A stretch of DNA of 64,000 bases from Peptoniphilus gorbachii (GCF_016908115.1 NZ_JAFBDH010000007.1:42776-106775), one strand, 5' to 3'. Positions 1 through 8,793 are shown, counted from the first letter of the stretch. Translations and numbers: made by a program. The notes: generated by a model not told the origin, from the letters alone.

Positions 1-140
1 GCCTCCTCTTTATTTCCCAAAATGAGTAGGGCAGTTCGGTACAAAATTAAGTAGTATTCTTCGTATAAGAGATCAAAGGAATCTTTGTCGCCTTTTTTTA
101 ATTTTTTAAAATTTTCTATATTAAATTTTTGCTGATTCAT
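1..140 (-). CDS. ECF-type sigma factor, N-terminal part (cut by window edge)
   Basis: Only the first 46 codons lie in the window; the gene continues beyond base 1. It starts at an ATG at 138-140 on the minus strand behind a clear AAGGAGG ribosome binding site. The visible protein has a lysine-rich start followed by DSFDLLYEEYYLILYRTA, which resembles the beginning of sigma-70 region 2 in extracytoplasmic-function sigma factors (xFxxLYxxYYxxlyrxA). Known role of the family: it directs RNA polymerase to stress or envelope genes. The gene is separated from the upstream membrane protein by a hairpin terminator, so it probably has its own promoter in 141-215. The family call rests on few residues. 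Confidence 0.6.
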   Translation of the reverse strand, partial: MNQQKFNIENFKKLKKGDKDSFDLLYEEYYLILYRTALLILGNKEE

Positions 141-213
141 TTCAACCTCCTTTAGATGCATCTACTTATATGACTATTTAGGATGGAAAAAGGTTCATTT
201 TTTTACAAAAAAA

Positions 214-235
214 AATCTCCACTTAAGTGGAGAAA
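214..235 (-). terminator. Rho-independent terminator of the 521-residue protein gene
   Basis: A perfect palindrome TCTCCACTTAAGTGGAGA at 216-233 is followed, on the minus strand, by a run of T. It lies directly after the stop codon at 236-238. Confidence 0.8.
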
Positions 236-1801
236 TTAATTTAAAGTTTTATCAGAAATCCAGCCCCTCATGTTTTCACCAGAGATAGTGTTTTTTACTT
301 CTACATGGCACCAAATTCTCTCACCCTGCTCGATTTTTGTCTCTAAGACATAGAGTTCAGTTCCCTTTTCCAAAATCTTTATAATTTCAGAATCTACACT
401 TGCTTCCTTTCTTAGGTTTGCCTTTTCTGTGGCAACATTTCTGTAAGTGTGAAGGAGTTCAGAAGATTTTTTTGCAGTTTGAGCTGCATCTGTATAGTCA
501 TTTTCTTTTTCAAAATTTTCTTTTTGATTTTTATTTTTGCTTAAGTCAATGGCATTTTTACTTTCCATTTCTTTTTTTAGACTTGTTGCTTTTGCAGATT
601 CAGGCACAACACCGAGATAGGAATTTAATAAAAGCATGGCTTCATTAACTTTATTTTCTTTATAGGCATTTTTTACCTGAGTCAAAATAATATTATCTAT
701 GGAAAGTAGCTTGTCTTGGGCTGCCTTATAATTTTTTTCATCTTCTTGGACTACTTTTTTGAAATTATAAGCAGAGTCTATATAATTTTCATTTTTATAA
801 AATTCAAGTCCACTTTGATAAAATTCATCAGATTGAACTAATTTTTTAAGTTTTTCCATTTCATTTGAAATTTCAGGACTAGTCTTTTCCTTTGTAGCTT
901 CCTTGTATAAATCTAGGGCGCTTCTATATTCGCCACTTAGGGCAAGACCTCTTGCATCTTCAATTTTATTTTCATTTCTCGATACTTTTACAAAATTAAT
1001 TATAAAGAGAGAAATTATTGACAAAATAATTATTAAAATTATGGAGAAAAATATTGTCCTAGCAGAAAACTTTTTTGGTTTTTTTGTGCTAACTTCATTA
1101 GTTCTGTCGCTTTTTAGGCTCTCAGTATTGGGAGCAATCTTTGATAAATTTGTTTGAGTCAAGTGAGTTTCTAGGGTTTTTAAATTTATGTCCGAAGTTG
1201 ACCTTGTGTTTTCAAGAACATTTAAAATTTTTGAATTTATTAGTGGTTCTGTCAAATTGTTTAAGACAAAATTTTTATTTCTGCCACAAAAATCACATTC
1301 ACTTTTTTCTTGTTCATTTATAAAACCACAGACACAGCGCCAAAAATCAATTCTATTTTCACCATAGGTTTTTATTCCATCGCCAAGAGTCTCCTTTATT
1401 TGAGCACGCTTTTTTTCTGGAATTACTGGCAGATTCATTTCATGTTTTTTGTCTGAACAAGTTATGGTTTTTCCGTCACAAGTGTATTTTGAAATGTATA
1501 TGTCTATTGCCCTTGCATCATAAAATCTTTCATCTAATAAAAAAGGCTCCAAGAAATATCTTGTATAGGGCTCAATATTTACAGCTTGTGAAAAATAAAA
1601 CTCTCTGCCATTAAATAAATAGGAACTTTCTATAGATTTAAATTTCACAGCAAATTCAATGTTAGTAATAAAAGAGTCTTGTGCATTTAATATGTCAATA
1701 GCTATTGCAAAATCGCCACTGGTAAGTTCTGCATTGGCAATTTGAATTTTTTCCTTTGTATTAAAGCTAATTTTAGTTGGAAGTGTTCTAAAAAAACTCA
1801 T
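236..1801 (-). CDS. Zinc-ribbon, single-pass membrane protein with TPR-like region and SH3b domain
   Basis: A 521-residue protein of unknown role. Visible order: an N-terminal beta-rich region (1-140); a zinc-ribbon knuckle with C156, C158, C169 and C172; a low-complexity linker; one hydrophobic membrane helix at about 249-271; a helical region rich in alternating A/Y/E patterns typical of TPR-like repeats (about 280-400); and a C-terminal bacterial SH3 domain (about 455-521, with NLRKEASVDSEIIKILEKG). In this topology the ribbon faces the cytoplasm and the SH3b domain lies outside, where such domains often bind peptidoglycan. It starts at the ATG at 1801 and ends in a hairpin terminator. The neighbouring ECF sigma gene suggests envelope sensing, but that is inference. 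Confidence 0.7.
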   Translation of the reverse strand: MSFFRTLPTKISFNTKEKIQIANAELTSGDFAIAIDILNAQDSFITNIEFAVKFKSIESSYLFNGREFYFSQAVNIEPYTRYFLEPFLLDERFYDARAIDIYISKYTCDGKTITCSDKKHEMNLPVIPEKKRAQIKETLGDGIKTYGENRIDFWRCVCGFINEQEKSECDFCGRNKNFVLNNLTEPLINSKILNVLENTRSTSDINLKTLETHLTQTNLSKIAPNTESLKSDRTNEVSTKKPKKFSARTIFFSIILIIILSIISLFIINFVKVSRNENKIEDARGLALSGEYRSALDLYKEATKEKTSPEISNEMEKLKKLVQSDEFYQSGLEFYKNENYIDSAYNFKKVVQEDEKNYKAAQDKLLSIDNIILTQVKNAYKENKVNEAMLLLNSYLGVVPESAKATSLKKEMESKNAIDLSKNKNQKENFEKENDYTDAAQTAKKSSELLHTYRNVATEKANLRKEASVDSEIIKILEKGTELYVLETKIEQGERIWCHVEVKNTISGENMRGWISDKTLN

Positions 1802-1922
1802 AAAGATTCCTTTCTATTTATTACTTAATTATAAGATACTTGAAAAATTTTTACAATATTACTTCTATTTACTAAATTAGGGCTTTAGCATATAATTTAA
1901 TTATATGAGAGGAGAAGATGAA

Positions 1923-2825
1923 ATGAGTTTAAAAGAAAAATATATTGACCTAAATCATGAAAAAATTTTTTATCTTGAAAATGAAAATAAATCTGACAAA
2001 AATATTCTAGTTATACATGGAAATATGTACTCATCTTCTTGTTTTATTGAAATTATAAAAAAATTGGAGGACTATCACATATTTGCTCCCGACATGAGGG
2101 GATATGGAAATAGCTCCTATAATAATAAAATTACTACAATAGATGATTTTGCAAAGGATCTTAAAGAATTTATCATAAAACTTGATATAAAAAATTTTAC
2201 CCTAGTTTCTTGGTCCCTTGGCTGTGGTGTCGCCCTTGAACTTTCAAAGGACGAAGAAATTAATAATAGAATAAAAAATCAAATTTTTCTTTCACCCTTT
2301 GGCTACGCACCCTTTAGGACCAATGGCGCAGATATTTTGACAAATAATTTTCACGAGTATTTAAATAATTTTGACTTTATAAATCCTCAGAAAAACTTAG
2401 AAATTTTCAAGGGTTTAATGACCTTTAACTTAAATTTAATTGAAGACAGCTTTGCCAGCATGGGCATGACGGGAACAGAATTAAAAAAAGACAACATAAG
2501 AGTTCTTTTTAAAACTTTTATCTATAATATAAAGATGCCAGAAAAGGAAGAATTTGAAAGAAATGTAGATTCTGCAATAAAACAGAGAAATTTAGACGAA
2601 GTAGCAGGCATTTTAAGAGATTATAAATATTCTGGAGATAAACTAAAAAAAGGAAGTATAGTTTTGCATGGCTATGAAGATAAAATAATATCTTACATGG
2701 ATGGAAGATTTTTAGCAGAAGAAATAGGTGCAGAATTTAAAAAATTAGATAATTGCGGACATTCTGTAATGACTGACAAAAAAGACCTTGTAATAAAAAC
2801 TATAAGAAAATTTGTGGAGGAATAA
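1923..2825 (+). CDS. alpha/beta hydrolase
   Basis: A 300-residue alpha/beta-hydrolase-fold enzyme; substrate unknown. Visible motifs: an oxyanion-hole HGN after strand 3 (VIHGNMYSSS), a nucleophile elbow SWSLGCG with the catalytic Ser, an acid candidate in HGYEDKI and the catalytic His in NCGHSVM near the C terminus. The reading frame is open from an ATG at 1905, but the GAGGAG at about 1909-1914 fits the ATG at 1923 better. The stop codon abuts the ATG of the next gene (TAAATG), so it is probably co-transcribed with the 2-hydroxyacid dehydrogenase. The elbow begins with Ser rather than the usual Gly. Confidence 0.8.
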   Translation: MSLKEKYIDLNHEKIFYLENENKSDKNILVIHGNMYSSSCFIEIIKKLEDYHIFAPDMRGYGNSSYNNKITTIDDFAKDLKEFIIKLDIKNFTLVSWSLGCGVALELSKDEEINNRIKNQIFLSPFGYAPFRTNGADILTNNFHEYLNNFDFINPQKNLEIFKGLMTFNLNLIEDSFASMGMTGTELKKDNIRVLFKTFIYNIKMPEKEEFERNVDSAIKQRNLDEVAGILRDYKYSGDKLKKGSIVLHGYEDKIISYMDGRFLAEEIGAEFKKLDNCGHSVMTDKKDLVIKTIRKFVEE

Positions 2826-3764
2826 ATGAAAGTATTATTAGAAGAAAAAATAGCAAAAAAATATGGCGAAACAATAAAAAAATTAGGCTATCAAGTCATT
2901 CAATATGATGAAAAAAATCCAAATGAAAAAGAAGATTATGGTGAAGATATATTAATTGGAGCAATTAATCTAGAAAAAATAAATTACAAAAAGCACAAAA
3001 ATTTAAAATATATTTTTTTGACATCAGTTGGTATTGATTTTTTAGACTTAGATTATATAAAGGAAAAAGAAATAATTTTATCAAACAATAACGGTGCTTA
3101 TGACGAGCCAATTGCTGAATGGATTGTATATGGACTTCTTCAAATTGACAAAGAAGATAGAAAAAATATAGAAAATCAAAAGGAAAAAATTTGGCAAAGG
3201 AGAAGTTTTTCTCACAACCTATATGGTAAGAAAGCACTTTTTATGGGCACAGGTACAATTGCCATAGCAGGTGCAAAAAGGTTAAAGGGCTTTAGCATGG
3301 AACTAAATGGCTTTAACACCAGTGGAAGAAAAGTAGAACCCTTTGACAATGTATATTCAATAGAAGAACTAGATGAAATACTTCCACAAATGGATTACAT
3401 CATAATGTGTCTTCCAGGAACAGAAAAGACCCATCACATATTAAATAAAGAGCGATTTAAAATTTTAAAAGATAAAGTTGTTATAGTAAATATATCAAGA
3501 GGAGCCACAATTGACGAAGAAGCCCTTGTAGAAGCACTTGAAGAAGGAAAAGTAAGAGGAGCAGCACTAGACGTATTTGAAGAAGAACCTCTTAACAAAG
3601 ATTCTAAACTTTGGGAAATGGAAAATGTCTACATCTATCCACACATATCCTTTACTTGTGAAGATTTGGGCAAAAGACAATTTGAAACAGCCTACCAAAA
3701 CCTAAAGGCACTAAAAAATGATGGCGACTTCAAAAATATAGTAGACTTCGACAAGGGTTATTAA
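2826..3764 (+). CDS. D-isomer-specific 2-hydroxyacid dehydrogenase family protein
   Basis: A 312-residue NAD(P)-dependent dehydrogenase of the 2-hydroxyacid family, which interconverts 2-oxo and 2-hydroxy acids. Visible: a Rossmann motif GTGTIAIAGAKRL (third Gly of GxGxxG replaced by Ala), the NISRGATIDEEALVEAL signature, ALDVFEEEPL, and the catalytic-His region YPHISFT. Translation starts at the ATG directly touching the hydrolase stop codon. A hairpin follows at 3783-3820. It is one of two family members in the window and a candidate for the (R)-2-hydroxyglutarate dehydrogenase step, but substrate cannot be read from sequence. Confidence 0.8.
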   Translation: MKVLLEEKIAKKYGETIKKLGYQVIQYDEKNPNEKEDYGEDILIGAINLEKINYKKHKNLKYIFLTSVGIDFLDLDYIKEKEIILSNNNGAYDEPIAEWIVYGLLQIDKEDRKNIENQKEKIWQRRSFSHNLYGKKALFMGTGTIAIAGAKRLKGFSMELNGFNTSGRKVEPFDNVYSIEELDEILPQMDYIIMCLPGTEKTHHILNKERFKILKDKVVIVNISRGATIDEEALVEALEEGKVRGAALDVFEEEPLNKDSKLWEMENVYIYPHISFTCEDLGKRQFETAYQNLKALKNDGDFKNIVDFDKGY

Positions 3765-3782
3765 AAATAAAATAAGTTAGGG

Positions 3783-3823
3783 AAGAGTTTGTAATTTATA
3801 AATATAAGTTACAAACTCTTTTG
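3783..3823 (+). terminator. hairpin terminator after the 2-hydroxyacid dehydrogenase gene
   Basis: A 12-bp perfect stem, AAGAGTTTGTAA at 3783-3794 pairing with TTACAAACTCTT at 3809-3820. The T-run after it is short (four T), so termination may be partial. Confidence 0.6.
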
Positions 3824-3971
3824 CCTATAAAACATACTGAATAAATAGCTTAAATTGATTTTATAGGTGACTTCAGTTATAATTATTTTAATAATAATAG
3901 AAATTATCGAAATATTGACAGATTCTGCCAAGACCTTATCCCTATGGATTGGGTTTTTTTATGGAGGTTTT

Positions 3972-5942
3972 ATGAGTAATAAGAAATTTTATGTTACGAC
4001 GCCAATTTATTATCCAAGTGATAATCTTCACATTGGTCATACTTACTGCACTGTTGCAGTTGATTGCGTCAAGAGATTTAAGAAAATTAAGGGCTATGAT
4101 GTTTTCTTTACTACTGGTACTGATGAACATGGTCAAAAGATAGAAGAAAAAGCTAAGGAATTTGGCATGGAACCAAAGGAATATGTTGATGGTATTGTAA
4201 ATAACATAAAAAAACTTTGGAAAATGATGGATATTGACTATGATTATTTTGTAAGGTCTACTGATAAGGATCACGAAGAGGATGTCAAAAATATTTTCCA
4301 AGAGCTTTATGACAAGGGCGACATTTATAAGGGAGAATACGAAGGTTATTATTGTACTCCTTGTGAATCTTTTTGGACTGAAGCACAAGTTGGTGAAGAT
4401 CATATTTGTCCTGACTGTGGCAGACCTACTGAACTTACTCATGAGGAATCTTATTTCTTTAGACTTTCAAAATACAAGGATAGACTTTTAAAATATTATG
4501 AAGATCATCCAGATTTTATTGAACCTGCTTTTAGAAAAAATGAAATGATTAAAAACTTCTTTGAAGGCAAAGATGGTCTTGAAGATCTTTCTGTTTCTAG
4601 ATCTACTTTTAATTGGGGTGTTGATGTTCCTTTTGATAAAAAGCATGTTGTTTATGTTTGGATTGATGCTCTTGCTTGCTATTTAACTGCTATTGGTTAT
4701 GGCACTGACAAGGAAAAATTCAATTCTTATTGGCCAGCTGGTGTTCATTTTGTTGGCAAGGAAATTATGAGATTTCACGTAATTATCTGGCCTGCTCTTT
4801 TAATGGCACTTGATTTACCTCTTCCTGACAAGGTTTTTGGTCATGGCTGGATTTTATTTGACAATGACAAGATGAGTAAGTCCAAGGGAAATGTTATTTA
4901 CCCTGAACCAATTATTAATCTTTATGGCGTTGATGCTCTTAAATATTTCTTGTTAAGGGAATTTTCTTTTGGCTCTGATGGTTCTTTTAATATTGAAAAA
5001 TTCATGCAAAGACTTAATTCTGATCTTGCTAATGACCTTGGAAATCTTCTTTCAAGAACTGTTTCGATGATTTCTAAATATAATGATGGAGTAATTGAAG
5101 ACAAAGGCGTAAGAGAAGATGTGGATGATGATCTTGAAAATCTTGCTGTTTCTGTAATTGATGAAGTTGAAAGCGCAATGGAACATTACCAATTTTCTGT
5201 TGCTCTTGAATCTATATGGAAACTAATTAGAAGATCAAATAAGTATGTTGATGAAACTGAACCTTGGAAACTAGCTAAAGATGAAGATAAATTAGATAGA
5301 CTTAATACTGTTTTATATAATTTGGCAGAAAGTTTAAGAATTGTTTCTGTTTTGATTTATCCTTTTATTAAGAATACTTCTTTAAAGATAAGAGAACAAC
5401 TTGGTCTTTCTCATGAAGTTAATTGGGAAGATGCTAGGGTTTTTGGTCTAATAGAAGATGGCACTAAGGTAAATAAGGGCGAAGTTATTTTCCCAAGACT
5501 TGATATTGATGCTGAAATTGAAAGGTTTAACGAAGAAAACATTGCTCTTTTAAAGTCAAGAACTATGGCTGATCCTAAAGATGATATTAATGATGATATT
5601 AAAGAAGATATAAAAAAAGAAATTAATATAGAAGATTTTGCAAAGCTTGATATTAGAGTTGCAGAAATTGTTGATGTAGAAGATCATCCTAATGCTGATA
5701 AGCTTTATGTTCTTAAATTAAAAATTGGGGACATGGATAGACAAATTGTATCTGGCATTAAGGAATACTACAAGAAAGATGATTTAGTTGGCAAAAAAAT
5801 CCTTATGATTTTAAATTTAAAGCCAATTAAATTAAGGGGCGTTGAGTCTAATGGAATGCTTCTTGCTGCAGCAGATGATGAAGGAAATTTAACTCTTTCA
5901 TCAACTTTATCTGATATTAAATCTGGAGCAAAAATTAGTTAG
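3972..5942 (+). CDS. metG: methionyl-tRNA synthetase
   Basis: A 656-residue cytoplasmic enzyme that charges tRNA-Met. Visible: class I HIGH motif (NLHIGHTYC, near residue 20), a zinc knuckle CTPC...CPDC (about 125-145), the KMSKSKGN loop (near 300), an alpha-helical anticodon domain and a C-terminal EMAPII-like tRNA-binding OB fold (FAKLDIRVAEIVDVEDHP). The frame is open further upstream, but the start is placed at 3972 because TGGAGG lies just before it and the upstream codons are low-complexity. Only eight bases separate it from tatD, giving the common Gram-positive order metG-tatD-rnmV-rsmA. No T-box was recognised upstream. Confidence 0.96.
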   Translation: MSNKKFYVTTPIYYPSDNLHIGHTYCTVAVDCVKRFKKIKGYDVFFTTGTDEHGQKIEEKAKEFGMEPKEYVDGIVNNIKKLWKMMDIDYDYFVRSTDKDHEEDVKNIFQELYDKGDIYKGEYEGYYCTPCESFWTEAQVGEDHICPDCGRPTELTHEESYFFRLSKYKDRLLKYYEDHPDFIEPAFRKNEMIKNFFEGKDGLEDLSVSRSTFNWGVDVPFDKKHVVYVWIDALACYLTAIGYGTDKEKFNSYWPAGVHFVGKEIMRFHVIIWPALLMALDLPLPDKVFGHGWILFDNDKMSKSKGNVIYPEPIINLYGVDALKYFLLREFSFGSDGSFNIEKFMQRLNSDLANDLGNLLSRTVSMISKYNDGVIEDKGVREDVDDDLENLAVSVIDEVESAMEHYQFSVALESIWKLIRRSNKYVDETEPWKLAKDEDKLDRLNTVLYNLAESLRIVSVLIYPFIKNTSLKIREQLGLSHEVNWEDARVFGLIEDGTKVNKGEVIFPRLDIDAEIERFNEENIALLKSRTMADPKDDINDDIKEDIKKEINIEDFAKLDIRVAEIVDVEDHPNADKLYVLKLKIGDMDRQIVSGIKEYYKKDDLVGKKILMILNLKPIKLRGVESNGMLLAAADDEGNLTLSSTLSDIKSGAKIS

Positions 5943-5950
5943 GAGATACT

Positions 5951-6715
5951 ATGATAGATTCACATGTGCACTTAGATGATGAAGCTTTCGAGGAAGATCG
6001 TGAAGAAGTAATCAAAAGTTTAAGTGAAAATGGAATAGAACTTGTTATAAATAATTCTTCTGACCTACCTTCATCAGAGAGGTCAGTAAAGCTTGCCAAT
6101 AAATACAAAAATATTTATGCGGCTATTGGAGTACATCCTCACGAGGCAAGTTCTTATAACGATGAAGTGGAAAAGAGACTTATAGAACTTTCTAAGAATA
6201 AAAAAGTTGTGGCTATTGGTGAAATTGGACTAGATTATTATTACGACAACTCACCAAGAGATGTGCAAAAGGAAGTTTTTAAAAGACAAATTGAACTTGC
6301 AGCTAAATTAAAGAAAAATATTGTAATTCACTCTCGTGATGCAGCAAAAGACACCTTTGATATTTTAAAGGAAGCTCACGAAAAATATGATTTTACAGCT
6401 TTAATTCACTGTTTTTCACAATCTGTTGACATGATGAGAGAATATTTAAAGATGGGAGACTACCTTGCCCTTGGTGGAGCTGTTACTTTTAAAAATGCAA
6501 AGACTCCAAAGGAAGTTGCAAAAGCAGTTGATCTTGATAGACTTCTTCTTGAAACAGATTGCCCTTATATGACACCTGTTCCTTATAGAGGCAAGAGAAA
6601 TGAGCCAAAATTTGTGAAGTTTTCTTGCCAATATATTGCTGATCTTAGACAAATGGATGCAGGAGAGCTTGAAAAAATTACAGCAATAAATACAAAGAGG
6701 TTTTTTGGAATATGA
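5951..6715 (+). CDS. tatD: TatD family metal-dependent hydrolase (DNase)
   Basis: A 254-residue amidohydrolase-fold nuclease of the TatD family. Metal-binding motifs are in the expected order: DSHVHLDDEAF at the N terminus, GEIGLDYYYD, IHSRDA, ALIHCFS and LLETDCPYMTP near the C terminus. Family members are Mg-dependent 3'-5' exonucleases acting in the cytoplasm. It is translated from an ATG behind AGGAGA, eight bases after metG, and its stop overlaps the rnmV start (ATGA), so coupling is likely. Confidence 0.93.
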   Translation: MIDSHVHLDDEAFEEDREEVIKSLSENGIELVINNSSDLPSSERSVKLANKYKNIYAAIGVHPHEASSYNDEVEKRLIELSKNKKVVAIGEIGLDYYYDNSPRDVQKEVFKRQIELAAKLKKNIVIHSRDAAKDTFDILKEAHEKYDFTALIHCFSQSVDMMREYLKMGDYLALGGAVTFKNAKTPKEVAKAVDLDRLLLETDCPYMTPVPYRGKRNEPKFVKFSCQYIADLRQMDAGELEKITAINTKRFFGI

Positions 6716-7263
6716 AAATGACAATTAAAGAAGTAATTGTCGCAGAAGGTCGTGACGATGAGATTGCCATTAAAAAGGCAGTTGATGCAGAAATTATTAC
6801 CACTCACGGCTTTGCCTTTGGGAAAAAATTAATAAATCTTTTAAAAGAAATGGATAAGAAAAAGGGAATTATAATTTTCACAGATTCAGACTACATGGGT
6901 TCTCAAATAAGAAAGAGAATAGCAGATGAAATTCCAAATGCAAAACACGCCTATCTTTCACAAGATGTTTCCACAAAACATGGCGACATTGGAGTTGAAA
7001 ATGCAAACCCCGAAGAAATTTTAAAGGCTTTAAAGGCAGCACGAGCTACAAAAATAGATGCAAAAATAGAATACACTATGAGTGATTTAATTGAAAATAG
7101 ACTTATAAATTCTGATGATGCAAGTATGAGACGGGAAAAACTTTCTGAAATCCTAAAAATAGGATACGGAAATGGAAAAAAGACTCTTCATAAATTAAAT
7201 TCCTTTGGAATTACCAGAAAAGAATTTGAAGAGGCTATGAAGGAAGTGAATTCTCATAGATAG
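6712..7263 (+). CDS. rnmV: ribonuclease M5
   Basis: A 183-residue TOPRIM-domain nuclease that in Firmicutes matures the 5S rRNA precursor. Visible: VAEGRDDEIAIKKAVDAE with the TOPRIM Glu, followed by GIIIFTDSDYMGSQIRKRI with the acidic DxD motif, and a helical C-terminal part. The ATG overlaps the tatD stop by four bases; another in-frame ATG at 6718 is possible. Its last codons overlap the apparent start region of rsmA, so the two are probably translationally coupled. Confidence 0.93.
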   Translation: MKMTIKEVIVAEGRDDEIAIKKAVDAEIITTHGFAFGKKLINLLKEMDKKKGIIIFTDSDYMGSQIRKRIADEIPNAKHAYLSQDVSTKHGDIGVENANPEEILKALKAARATKIDAKIEYTMSDLIENRLINSDDASMRREKLSEILKIGYGNGKKTLHKLNSFGITRKEFEEAMKEVNSHR

Positions 7264-8107
7264 ATTATATAAACCAAGTAAACTCTCAGAAATCCTCACA
7301 AAATATGGATTTAGATTTACAAAATCTCTGGGACAAAACTTTTTAATTGACGGAAATATAGTTAGAAAAATTGCTGATGCAGCTGAAATAACAAAGGATG
7401 ACAATGTACTTGAAATTGGTCCTGGAGTTGGAACGTTAACAGAAGAGTTGGCGCTAAGGGCAAAAAAAGTTCTTGCAGTTGAAATCGATGAAAAGTTAAG
7501 AGATCTTCACAAGGAAACTCTTGATATAGACAATGTAAAAGTAATCTATGGAGATTTTTTGGACTTAGATTTAAAAAAACTTACTGAGGATGAATTTGGC
7601 GGTGAAAGCTTTAAAGTAGTGGCAAATCTTCCTTATTATGTAACAACACCAATTATTGAAAAATTAATTTTAGCTAAAGTTAATTTAATTTCTATAACAG
7701 TAATGGTACAAAAGGAAGTTGCAAAAAGACTTGCAGCAGAGCCAGGTAATAAAGATTATGGATCACTTTCAGTTTTTATAAATTATTACACAGACTGCCT
7801 TTACAAATTTCAAGTGCCAAGTTCAGTCTTTATGCCAAAGCCAAATGTGGACTCGGCAGTTGTTAATTTAGTTATGAAAAAAAGAGAAGATCTTGATACA
7901 GACTTTTTATTTAAAGTCGTACGTGCAGCTTTTACAACTAGAAGGAAGACAATTTTAAATTCTCTTTCTAATTCAAAATTAAATTACACTAAAGAAGAAA
8001 TAAAAAGAGCTCTTGAACTAAGTGGCATTGATGAAAGAAGAAGAGCAGAGACACTAAAGCTTGAAGAATTTATAGTTTTAAGTGTAAATTTTAAAAGTGT
8101 GGGGTAA
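7256..8107 (+). CDS. rsmA: 16S rRNA (adenine1518/1519-N6) dimethyltransferase, unusual start codon
   Basis: KsgA/RsmA dimethylates two adjacent adenines near the 3' end of 16S rRNA. Visible: RLYKPSKLSEILTKYGFRF, SLGQNFLID, the SAM motif VLEIGPGVGTLTEE, acidic VEID, and the catalytic NLPYYVTTPI. The conserved N terminus is intact but has no ATG, GTG or TTG: the frame is closed by a TGA at 7247-7249, and the only early candidates are ATT (7250), CTC (7253) and ATA (7256). AGGAAGTGA at 7241-7249 would serve as ribosome binding site, best spaced for ATA at 7256 (283 residues). A TTG at 7448 would remove half of the SAM site, so it is unlikely. Confidence 0.88.
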   Translation: MDRLYKPSKLSEILTKYGFRFTKSLGQNFLIDGNIVRKIADAAEITKDDNVLEIGPGVGTLTEELALRAKKVLAVEIDEKLRDLHKETLDIDNVKVIYGDFLDLDLKKLTEDEFGGESFKVVANLPYYVTTPIIEKLILAKVNLISITVMVQKEVAKRLAAEPGNKDYGSLSVFINYYTDCLYKFQVPSSVFMPKPNVDSAVVNLVMKKREDLDTDFLFKVVRAAFTTRRKTILNSLSNSKLNYTKEEIKRALELSGIDERRRAETLKLEEFIVLSVNFKSVG

Positions 8108-8114
8108 AGAAAAT

Positions 8115-8465
8115 ATGAATGATAAATTTATAGATGAAATTTCAAAAGAAGTAGAAAAGAATATTTACGAATTTAACAAAAAGGATGACTTAATTGAAAT
8201 AATTTCACAAATATTTAAATCCCTATCTGATCCTACAAGGATAAAGATCATCTATGCACTTATGAATGGACCTTTATGCGTTTCTGATATTGCAGTCTTA
8301 CTTAATATGAGTCAGTCTTCAATATCCCATCAACTTGCACTTTTAAGAAATCAAAATCTAATAAAAGTAAAGAGAAATGGTAGAAGAGCCTATTATTCAC
8401 TAGACGATGAACATGTACTTTGTATATTCAAAGACGGCTTAGAACATGCAAAGCACAAATTATAA
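8115..8465 (+). CDS. ArsR/SmtB family metal-responsive repressor, CzrA-like
   Basis: A 116-residue winged-helix repressor. Visible: helix-turn-helix PLCVSDIAVLLNMSQSSISH followed by the wing VKRNGRRAYYSL. The C-terminal helix carries D and H two apart (DEH), then H 11 residues later and H three after that (HAKH), the spacing of the alpha-5 Zn(II)/Co(II) site of CzrA and SmtB. There is no CVC alpha-3 site. I start at the ATG at 8115; an in-frame GTG at 8097 lies inside rsmA. It follows rsmA directly. Its target is not evident, though a manganese exporter and a ZIP transporter are in the window. Confidence 0.87.
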   Translation: MNDKFIDEISKEVEKNIYEFNKKDDLIEIISQIFKSLSDPTRIKIIYALMNGPLCVSDIAVLLNMSQSSISHQLALLRNQNLIKVKRNGRRAYYSLDDEHVLCIFKDGLEHAKHKL

Positions 8466-8491
8466 AAATAATTAAGTAAAAATTTAAATAT

Positions 8492-8520
8492 TTGATTCAC
8501 TTATACTATTGGAGTATAAT
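8492..8520 (+). promoter_or_regulatory. sigma-A promoter of the glutaredoxin gene
   Basis: TTGATT at 8492-8497 and a perfect TATAAT at 8515-8520, 17 bases apart. Confidence 0.8.
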
Positions 8521-8545
8521 AAAAGAACTAATGAGGAGGAATAAA

Positions 8546-8773
8546 ATGAGTAAAGTAACAGTATACACAAGTAACACTTGCCCTTACTGCACAATGGCAA
8601 AGGATTATTTAAAAGAAAGAGAAGTTGACTTCGAAGAAAAGAATGTTCAAACTGACAAAGAAGCAAGAAGCGAATTAATGGCAATGGGATACACGGGAGT
8701 CCCAGTAATCTGTATTGATGACGAACAAATCGTTGGCTTTGACAAAAATAGATTAGACGAATTGTTAAAATAA
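8546..8773 (+). CDS. glutaredoxin-like protein (NrdH type)
   Basis: A 75-residue thioredoxin-fold redox protein. Visible: VTVYTSNTCPYCTMAK with the CPYC active site near residue 12, and the cis-proline motif GVPVICI, followed by GFDKNRLDELL. The size fits NrdH/glutaredoxin proteins that reduce ribonucleotide reductase or other disulfides. The start is the ATG after AGGAGGA at about 8534-8540; the frame is open upstream but that part lies within the promoter. It is a single-gene unit with its own promoter and terminator. Confidence 0.9.
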   Translation: MSKVTVYTSNTCPYCTMAKDYLKEREVDFEEKNVQTDKEARSELMAMGYTGVPVICIDDEQIVGFDKNRLDELLK

Positions 8774-8793
8774 TTATTTAAAAATTAGAAGAA

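Noticed and set aside
3867..3971. N-terminal extension of metG
   Set aside because: The extra residues are low-complexity Ile-rich and a proper binding site and family-typical start are found at 3972.
7448..8107. Short rsmA starting at TTG 7448
   Set aside because: It would discard the conserved N terminus and the SAM-binding motif, which are intact just upstream in the same frame.
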